The notes under the pieces are model-generated. The model had not been told where the DNA came from. It made no database searches and saw only the letters and a program-made list of their open reading frames with translations. Position numbers and translations under genes: made by a program. DNA of 38,189 nt from Candidatus Obscuribacterales bacterium (lineage in GTDB: Bacteria > Cyanobacteriota > Vampirovibrionia > Obscuribacterales > Obscuribacteraceae), in contig JAIELX010000049.1 of NCBI GenBank assembly GCA_019752635.1, positions 1-38,189 on the forward strand. The letters run 5' to 3'. Shown here one piece after another: positions 33,267 through 38,189 of this stretch (positions are counted from its first letter, which is position 1; each line of letters starts with the position of its first letter).

Positions 33267-33587
33267 ATGTCCTGGTTCGTTTTGTTTTTGGCCGGTCTCT
33301 TCGAGGTAGCCTGGGCCGTTGGTTTCAAGTGGGAACCGCTGGCCTCCAAGCCCTGGGCTCAAGTCGCAGTAGCTCTGTCTGTCATTCTGAGCATGGTTCT
33401 ACTGGCAGTAGCCGTCAAACAGATTCCTTTAGGGACAGCTTATGCTGTTTGGACCGGAATCGGTGTTGTTGGCACGGTCGTAGCCGGAGCGCTCCTCTTT
33501 GGCGAGCCACTAACCAGTTTGCGGCTTCTGTTTGTCGCGCTTATCTTGGCTGGCACAGTGGGACTGAAGCTGACATCGGCACATTGA
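33267..33587 (+). CDS. sugE: Small multidrug-resistance family guanidinium exporter (SugE/Gdx type)
   Basis: This is a 106-residue protein with four transmembrane helices, the length of the SMR family. Helix 1 has the active Glu13 and Trp16 in the segment AGLFEVAWAVGFK, the Gly/Lys pattern typical of the SugE/Gdx branch. Helix 3 holds GTAYAVWTGIG, the family signature with Tyr59 and Trp62, and LFGEP follows. Members of this branch export guanidinium in exchange for protons as an antiparallel dimer in the inner membrane. GAGGG is 4 bases before the ATG at 33267, and the riboswitch lies directly upstream. An upstream in-frame start at 33174 lies before the riboswitch and is rejected. Confidence 0.93.
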   Translation: MSWFVLFLAGLFEVAWAVGFKWEPLASKPWAQVAVALSVILSMVLLAVAVKQIPLGTAYAVWTGIGVVGTVVAGALLFGEPLTSLRLLFVALILAGTVGLKLTSAH

Positions 33588-33683
33588 AAAAATGCAGCTT
33601 TGGGTAAACCAGAGTTTTGATCTGGTTTCTATACCGCGAAACCATCTATGATCAGGCTATGATTGGAATGCGGGCGAATTGAG

Positions 33684-35081
33684 ATGAATTTCACAAGTGA
33701 CTTCAGTTGGCGCAAAGCTGCTCTGCTGTTTTGTTTGAGTGCTGTTTCGGCTACAGCCTCTCAGTGTTCTGCAGTCGCTGCTCCCGTTAAGTCTGCAGCT
33801 CCGGCCAAGAGTACGAAGGCGCGAACAGTCAAGGCGCCTGCAAAGCCTGCCAAGCCGCCGGCGGCAAAATCGCCTGCGAAACCAAAGCCCCAAGTGGTGC
33901 GCTTGCGCATCGAAGTGCCTTGCAGAGCATGGGTGCCTAAAGGCTCGCAGCCGCATTTCGTGCTGCTATGCGTTCACGGCCTGGGACTCAATAGCGCGTC
34001 TTATGAGAATCTCGGGCAGCGAATGTCCAAGACAGGTATAGCTACATTCGCTGTCGACGTTCGGGGCTTCGGAACTTGGATGAAACTGGAAGGTAAGCAT
34101 CAACTCGATTTTGATTCTTGTATCTCGGACGTAGTACAAGCATTAAAAGTGTTGCACACTGCTTATCCGGACAAGCCTGTTTTCATTCTTGGTGAATCCA
34201 TGGGGGGCGCCATCGCATTGCGCGTCACCGCTGAACATCCCGAATTGGTTGATGGCCTCATCTCTTGTGTGCCGTCAGGAGACCGCTTTCATACGACGAA
34301 AGACAAACTTCGTGTTGCATTGAAAGTTATGACGTTTCAGCTGAACAAGGAAATGGACGTCGGCTCGAAAGTAATCGATGAAGCTACTGATAATCTCACC
34401 GTGCGAACAAAGTGGAAGGAAGATCCGTTCAACCGCCTGAAGCTCACGCCTAAGGAGCTGATGCAGTTTCAGCGGTTCATGAATGACAATCAAGAAACGG
34501 CCAAGAAAATCGATGGAACGCCTGTGTTGTTTGTGGCAGGAATGAACGACAAATTAGTGAAGCCGCAAGGAACGATAGATTTGTTCGAACAGGTTGCAAC
34601 CGACGACAAGAAGCTTATGACGATTCAATCAGCAGAGCACCTTATATTTGAACAAAGTCAATGCACCTCCGAAGTCTTTAACGCAGTCGTAGAGTGGATG
34701 AGGACGCACAGACCCGATAGTGCAACGCTTTCTCTTAGAGCTGCAAGTGCTAATCCCGACACTACCGCTGAGGTGGTGACGCGCACGGAGCCGCCGATGT
34801 CTTCAGTCACTACTGGTAGTGGCTCATCATCTTCATCATCATCATCATCATCATCTTCTTCTTCTTCTTCTTCTTCTTCTTCTTCAGCGCGAATAAGTCC
34901 TGCGAGCTATTCATACGGCTCCGGCGCTGGTGCATCAATATCCAATGCGAGTTATGCTTCCGTGAAGAAAGAAAAACGTAGCAAAAAGAATGCCTTGAAG
35001 TTGTCCGGGCAAAGAGGATCTTCAATGACTGTCGAAACAACAAAGAGAAAGTCAATCTTCGACGAAGTTCACTCGCACTAA
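33684..35081 (+). CDS. Exported alpha/beta hydrolase (serine-aminopeptidase S33 / lysophospholipase-like)
   Basis: This is a 465-residue protein. Residues 1-33 are a signal peptide. A Lys/Ala/Pro-rich linker (34-70) precedes the hydrolase domain (about 72-345): the oxyanion-hole HGLG (98-101), nucleophile Ser172 in GESMGG, Asp289 in GMNDKLV and His319 in SAEHLIF, all intact. The layout is that of monoacylglycerol lipase-like proteins; the substrate is unknown. The C-terminal 120 residues are low complexity, with an unbroken poly-Ser run of over 20 residues and a Lys-rich end. The ATG at 33684 is chosen; an in-frame TTG at 33663 lacks support. It is closed by a hairpin at 35098-35121. Confidence 0.88.
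   Translation: MNFTSDFSWRKAALLFCLSAVSATASQCSAVAAPVKSAAPAKSTKARTVKAPAKPAKPPAAKSPAKPKPQVVRLRIEVPCRAWVPKGSQPHFVLLCVHGLGLNSASYENLGQRMSKTGIATFAVDVRGFGTWMKLEGKHQLDFDSCISDVVQALKVLHTAYPDKPVFILGESMGGAIALRVTAEHPELVDGLISCVPSGDRFHTTKDKLRVALKVMTFQLNKEMDVGSKVIDEATDNLTVRTKWKEDPFNRLKLTPKELMQFQRFMNDNQETAKKIDGTPVLFVAGMNDKLVKPQGTIDLFEQVATDDKKLMTIQSAEHLIFEQSQCTSEVFNAVVEWMRTHRPDSATLSLRAASANPDTTAEVVTRTEPPMSSVTTGSGSSSSSSSSSSSSSSSSSSSSSARISPASYSYGSGAGASISNASYASVKKEKRSKKNALKLSGQRGSSMTVETTKRKSIFDEVHSH
34824..34884 (+). repeat. Trinucleotide microsatellite encoding poly-Ser
   Basis: An array of TCA units (about 34824-34854) runs into TCT units (about 34855-34884) inside the hydrolase gene. All are Ser codons in frame. 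Slippage would change the linker length by whole residues without breaking the frame. Confidence 0.85.
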
Positions 35082-35097
35082 GTATTGCAAACGAACA

Positions 35098-35121
35098 AAG
35101 CCCCGAGGTAACTCGGGGCTT
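35098..35121. terminator. Bidirectional terminator between hydrolase and esterase genes
   Basis: AAGCCCCGAG (35098-35107) pairs perfectly with CTCGGGGCTT (35112-35121) around the loop GTAA. It begins 17 bases past the hydrolase stop. The better T-tract (TTTGTTCGTTT) is on the minus strand, where it ends the esterase gene. Confidence 0.85.
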
Positions 35122-35151
35122 ACGATTCTGCCGCCGCCGCCAACGGAGTTC

Positions 35152-35880
35152 CTAACGGGAATCAGGTCCGCCGATGTAATGCAACATCATGTCGTGCCAT
35201 ACCGGCCAGTCATGAGCGAAACCGTCCCAAATGCGGAAAGCATGCCAGATGTCCTTTGACCAGAGTGCGTCCGAAAGGCCCTTGTTGCTACCGAATGAGG
35301 GATCTTCCGCTCCGATGGCGATGATAAAATCAACTTGCTTCATGCAGTTGATGTGATCTTGATTGTCCAGCGAGCGGACATACTCAACGGGATTGCTGCG
35401 ATGAACGGCTTCGTCATAGAAGCCGTCTGCAAAGTTTCTAATATCGTACAAGCCGCTCATTCCGATGGCCCGATTGAATAATGGTGCGTGTTTGAGCGCA
35501 ATGTCTATTGCATGATAGGCACCGAAACTGGCACCCATTGACATGAGGAAAGGGTTGTCGTTTTTGCTCTGAGAGAAGGGAACGACTTCATTGACAATGT
35601 AATCTTGATAAGCCAAGTGGCGGCGTGCGCGGTCTCCAGGATGCTTACCCTTGTCGTACCAGCTTTCCGAGTCAACACTGTCGACGCAATACACTTGCAC
35701 CCAGCCTCTTTCCAGGTGTTCGCCCAATGTATCCATCATGCCTCGACTTTCCCAGTCGAAAAAGCGACCCATCGACGTAGGGAAAACGATGACTCGGGCA
35801 CCGTGGTGACCGAACACTAAAAGTTCCATCTCCCGGTCTAGTCGAGGGCTGTGCCACTTGTGATGTTCTCGATTCAACAT
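35152..35880 (-). CDS. Putative esterase (esterase-D-like alpha/beta hydrolase)
   Basis: This is a 242-residue cytoplasmic alpha/beta hydrolase without a signal peptide. A likely catalytic triad is visible: Ser118 in GASFGAYHA, Asp193 in GAEDPSF and His223 in GFAHDWPVW. The VIVFPTSMGRFFDWE segment at about 30-44 supplies the oxyanion-hole strand. This resembles the esterase family that includes S-formylglutathione hydrolase and mycolyltransferase-like proteins. The substrate is not predictable. The ATG at 35880 is used, with GGAGG only 2 bases upstream, which is closer than ideal; TTG at 35889 is a less likely option. The hairpin at 35098-35121 ends the transcript. Confidence 0.85.
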   Translation of the reverse strand: MLNREHHKWHSPRLDREMELLVFGHHGARVIVFPTSMGRFFDWESRGMMDTLGEHLERGWVQVYCVDSVDSESWYDKGKHPGDRARRHLAYQDYIVNEVVPFSQSKNDNPFLMSMGASFGAYHAIDIALKHAPLFNRAIGMSGLYDIRNFADGFYDEAVHRSNPVEYVRSLDNQDHINCMKQVDFIIAIGAEDPSFGSNKGLSDALWSKDIWHAFRIWDGFAHDWPVWHDMMLHYIGGPDSR

Positions 35881-36146
35881 GACCTCCAATCCGCATTGCG
35901 CGCGTGTTGCGGCGCATTCTAAACTTTATCGGTGCGCTTTTACAAGATGATGCTGCTGTCAAAACTATAGCCGTCACCGCGTTCGCGCTTGTGCAGTTGA
36001 AAATATCAGAAGTCCTTTTGTGTTTAGCTGCCGTCACATGGCTGCCTGCTGAGGCGTTCGTATATGTGGCACGTATGCGATTTGACCGGGTGGAAACATT
36101 GGTGGGGTTCGTGCGTCTCAAGTTGAGTCTGTATTGGGCGGGAACT

Positions 36147-37154
36147 ATGCGCAAAATCCCTGCGAAGCTTACTATCGGTTTGACAACGACCTTCTTAGCG
36201 CTTTCACCACTGGCTGCGATAGGGCAGGAGTCGACGTCGGCTAGGACCGGCGGCGGATTCATGGGTGAACTCAAAGAGTTTCTTACCTCGCCCGCTCTTA
36301 ATCAGTATGTGCGTACGAAAGTTGCTCCTGGATACGGAACTCCCGCTTACGTGCCTGGTTATGCCGCCGGGGGGTGGCAGGCTACACCACCAGTTCGCCC
36401 CTCGTATCCTTCACCTTCCAGGTTTTCGGCCTATGCTACCGAATCCGCAGCGCCAATGATGACAGCCGATCCGCGTCGCGACAGTGGCTCACCCGCTGCG
36501 TTTAGAACGCTACTGCCCGCAGAGGCACGTTCGCTCGGACGCTATGACATCTCAGTGCTTATCGATCGCTCGGGTTCAATGACTACGCACGATTGCCCCT
36601 CACCGTATTCCGGTGCTCCGATTTCGCGCTGGAACTGGTGCCGCGAGCAGACTGCATACCTTGCCAGGGAGACAAATGCGCTTTCGCGCGGCATCACCGT
36701 TGTGCCGTTCGCCACCGACTTCAAGCGCTATGAAAGGGCTAACGTGCGCGACATCCACAACATCTTCGCGATGTCCACTCCCGGTGGTGGCACCAATCTT
36801 GCAGAAGCGTTGAAGAACGAATTGGACACCTATTTCTACGAAAAAGAAAATGGACGCCGCAATCGTCCCCTAATGATTGCAGTCATTTCCGATGGTGCTC
36901 CGTCAAGCAAAAATGCAGTGAAGAAAGCGATCAAAGAAGCGACGAAAAAAATGACCCGCCCTGACGAAATCAAAATCACATTTCTGCAAGTCGGAAATGA
37001 GCAAGGTGGAGCCAACTTTCTGCGCGAACTAGATTTCGATCTTGCCCATCAGGGTGCTAGAACAGATATCGTCGGCGCTCGCGACTTCCGTCAGTTACTC
37101 TACACCGGCCTGCCTGCGGCTCTGGCCGCGTCAGTGAGCGACAGACCGTACTAG
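36147..37154 (+). CDS. Exported von Willebrand factor A domain protein
   Basis: This is a 335-residue protein. Residues 1-27 are a signal peptide (MRKIPAKLTIGL...IGQE). A Pro/Tyr/Gly-rich linker follows (55-120). The von Willebrand A domain covers about 132-325. Its metal site is complete: DRSGS at 140-144, Thr216 in GGGTNL and Asp249 in SDGAPSS, so metal-dependent ligand binding is likely. Two Cys (150 and 165) could form a disulfide inside the domain. Targets are unknown. The ATG at 36147 is preferred because it starts the signal peptide; a GTG at 35904 would add 81 residues without a ribosome site and overlap the region just upstream of the esterase. Confidence 0.85.
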   Translation: MRKIPAKLTIGLTTTFLALSPLAAIGQESTSARTGGGFMGELKEFLTSPALNQYVRTKVAPGYGTPAYVPGYAAGGWQATPPVRPSYPSPSRFSAYATESAAPMMTADPRRDSGSPAAFRTLLPAEARSLGRYDISVLIDRSGSMTTHDCPSPYSGAPISRWNWCREQTAYLARETNALSRGITVVPFATDFKRYERANVRDIHNIFAMSTPGGGTNLAEALKNELDTYFYEKENGRRNRPLMIAVISDGAPSSKNAVKKAIKEATKKMTRPDEIKITFLQVGNEQGGANFLRELDFDLAHQGARTDIVGARDFRQLLYTGLPAALAASVSDRPY

Positions 37155-37578
37155 CTAGTTGTTGCCACTTAGTTTGAAGACTTTGGTCAAGAAAGTGTGT
37201 TATCACGCTTGCGGCGTAAGAAGCGAATCTTGCCCCGGGTTACAGTCTGGTGTCACACCATCAGGACCTTATCGTCAGGTTGCAGTTCCAGCGGTGGTTT
37301 GCGGGGTGGATAGATCGTCTCGGAAGTCGGCCGGCCCATAAGGAAACAAATGACGAAAACCCGGCGAAGGGCACGTCTGTAAGGCGTCCGGGCGATGAAC
37401 GAAAAATGAGTAGCGTCGGCTTTTCGTGAGGCAACGTTCGTGACGGAACATCCGGAACGTGAGGACATGAAATGGTTTAGGGAAACTTGAACCAAGTTGG
37501 GCTCCCTCCTGCGCGCTGGGTGTATAATGGAATCAGGCATCCGGCATCCAGTGTTACTAAAAGTCGGAAGTTGCTCCT
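37155..37578. other. Intergenic region, with a possible decayed gene remnant
   Basis: This is 424 bases without a supported gene. On the minus strand 37253-37540 encodes a frame whose last 25 residues (with PPRKPPLELQPDDKVLMV) resemble the end of a TrkA-C/RCK-C domain, but nothing upstream extends the match. It may be a gene relic or chance. The last 60 bases hold a TATAAT for the response-regulator gene. Confidence 0.35.
37523..37528 (+). promoter_or_regulatory. -10 box of the response-regulator gene
   Basis: A perfect TATAAT lies 50 bases before the ATG at 37579. TTGGGC at 37497-37502 could be a -35, but the spacer of 20 bases is long. Confidence 0.45.
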
Positions 37579-37959
37579 ATGTCTGTAACTAATCAAACTT
37601 GCGCTCGGCAGCCGTTGGTACTGTTAGTCGAGGATGATGCTGTACTGCGGTATGTAGCGCAGGTCAATCTAAGCAGAAATCATGTTCCATTCCACATCGC
37701 GAACAGCGGACAAGACGCGGTTGAGATGGTGAAATCAAATTGTTATTCGCTAATTCTGATGGACGTACAGATGCCCGGTATGTCCGGGTTGGAAGCGGCG
37801 CGATTGATCAAGAATCAACCGAATGGGCGCGATGCCACCATTCTGGCATTCACATCAAGCGATGAAGACCGCGCCTTCGAGTGCTTGTCGGCCGGCATGG
37901 ATGGCTTTGTGACCAAGCCTGCGAATTTTGATACCGTTCTCAATGAGTGGCTGCACTAG
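37579..37959 (+). CDS. Stand-alone response-regulator receiver domain
   Basis: This is a 126-residue single-domain protein. All receiver landmarks are present: the acidic pair Asp19/Asp20 in VEDDA, phospho-acceptor Asp62 in LMDVQMPGM, Thr92 in AFTSS and Lys113 in VTKP. It would accept phosphate from a histidine kinase and act by protein contact, since no output domain follows. No kinase gene is nearby, so its partner is elsewhere. GGAAG lies about 9 bases before the ATG. It is followed by a run of hairpins (37982-38071). Confidence 0.93.
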   Translation: MSVTNQTCARQPLVLLVEDDAVLRYVAQVNLSRNHVPFHIANSGQDAVEMVKSNCYSLILMDVQMPGMSGLEAARLIKNQPNGRDATILAFTSSDEDRAFECLSAGMDGFVTKPANFDTVLNEWLH

Positions 37960-37981
37960 AGCTGCCACGGACTTTCCAGGT

Positions 37982-38071
37982 CTGTCGGAATAACTTGAGG
38001 ATATCTGACAGTTCTCAGCTGTATGGCTGAGGCTCCGAGTCTTGTCGGATAATTTCAAAAAATCCGGCAGG
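37982..38071. repeat. Three successive hairpins after the response-regulator gene
   Basis: (1) CTGTCGGA (37982-37989) with TCTGACAG (38004-38011), one G-U pair. (2) CTCAGC (38014-38019) with GCTGAG (38026-38031). (3) CTTGTCGGAT (38041-38050) with ATCCGGCAGG (38062-38071), two G-U pairs. Hairpins 1 and 3 have nearly the same arms as the hairpin at 33055-33098. They may end transcription or belong to a small dispersed hairpin family. Confidence 0.5.
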
Positions 38072-38119
38072 CATGGATGGGGAACTGGGCACGTATCGAA
38101 GAGTCGGAAAAACTTCGCA

Positions 38120-38177
38120 TTGCCTCAGAATAAATCGCACCCGGACAGGGGCCGTTGCCTCAATTAAAATCGCACCC
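38120..38177. repeat. 23-base direct repeat, two copies 35 bases apart at the window edge
   Basis: Copies at 38120-38142 and 38155-38177 both begin TTGCCTCA and end AAATCGCACCC; 19 of 23 bases agree. The 12 bases between them are unrelated to the repeat. After the second copy exactly 12 bases remain, so a third copy could start at the first base beyond the window. Confidence 0.6.
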
Positions 38178-38189
38178 CTTAGCAACAAA

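Noticed and set aside
34810..35055. Minus-strand frame with a poly-Lys/poly-Met tail
   Set aside because: It is simply the reverse reading of the Ser microsatellite in the hydrolase gene.
35904..36146. GTG-started extension of the von Willebrand A gene
   Set aside because: No ribosome site, and it would bury a good signal peptide 81 residues inside the protein.
38120..38177. CRISPR array
   Set aside because: Only two imperfect copies with a 12-base spacer, far below CRISPR spacer length, and no cas genes in the window. The TPR-CHAT gene has no gRAMP partner here either.

Overview
The window is bacterial, about 50% GC, and densely coded on both strands with short intergenic gaps. It has no rRNA, tRNA, insertion sequence or CRISPR array that I could see. 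Recurring themes are exported TPR proteins, membrane-anchored Ser/Thr kinases with an N-terminal Cys-rich zinc-ribbon-like segment, a DUF1800/DUF1501 pair, a TPR-CHAT protein beside a very long beta-helix-like protein, and a methionine-salvage cluster. This mix would fit a non-photosynthetic relative of cyanobacteria (Melainabacteria/Vampirovibrionia, perhaps Obscuribacterales). That assignment is an inference from gene content; no marker gene confirms it.

Layout. 1-1762 (minus): an exported TPR protein, cut by the window edge, and a glycine-zipper protein. 1968-3206 (plus): a protein with three copies of a CxxC/CxxC zinc-binding module. 3269-4429 (minus): a RhlE-like DEAD-box RNA helicase. 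4821-5321 (minus): a small unknown protein. 5640-7508 (plus): a long exported TPR protein with a clear terminator. 7619-8908 (minus): a soluble LPG-synthase-C (DUF2156) acyltransferase-like protein. 9123-12535 (plus): a DUF1800-DUF1501 operon. 12943-19972 (plus): a 1465-residue repeat-rich secreted protein overlapping an exported TPR-CHAT protease-like protein. 20019-21284 (minus): an exported HExxH metallopeptidase, divergent from 21603-23468 (plus), which holds an unknown protein plus TadE-like and TadG-like proteins.

24013-27935 (plus): two receptor-like Ser/Thr kinases joined by an ATGA overlap. 27946-29916 (minus): methionine-salvage genes mtnB-mtnD-mtnC in transcription order, tightly coupled and divergent from a class V aminotransferase (30024-31205). 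31202-31870 (minus): another exported TPR protein. 32171-32956 (plus): an unknown protein. 33210-33587 (plus): a guanidine-II (mini-ykkC) riboswitch, two hairpins with ACGA and ACGG loops, in front of a SugE/Gdx-type small exporter. 33684-35081 (plus): an exported alpha/beta hydrolase with a poly-Ser microsatellite. 35152-35880 (minus): an esterase. 36147-37154 (plus): an exported von Willebrand A protein. 37579-37959 (plus): a stand-alone response-regulator receiver. The right edge holds hairpins with related TGTCGGA arms and a 23-base direct repeat that may continue beyond the window.

The points most worth following are the riboswitch-exporter unit, the coupled beta-helix/TPR-CHAT pair, the triplicated zinc-module protein, the receptor kinases with an unrecognised outer domain, and the repeats at the right edge.
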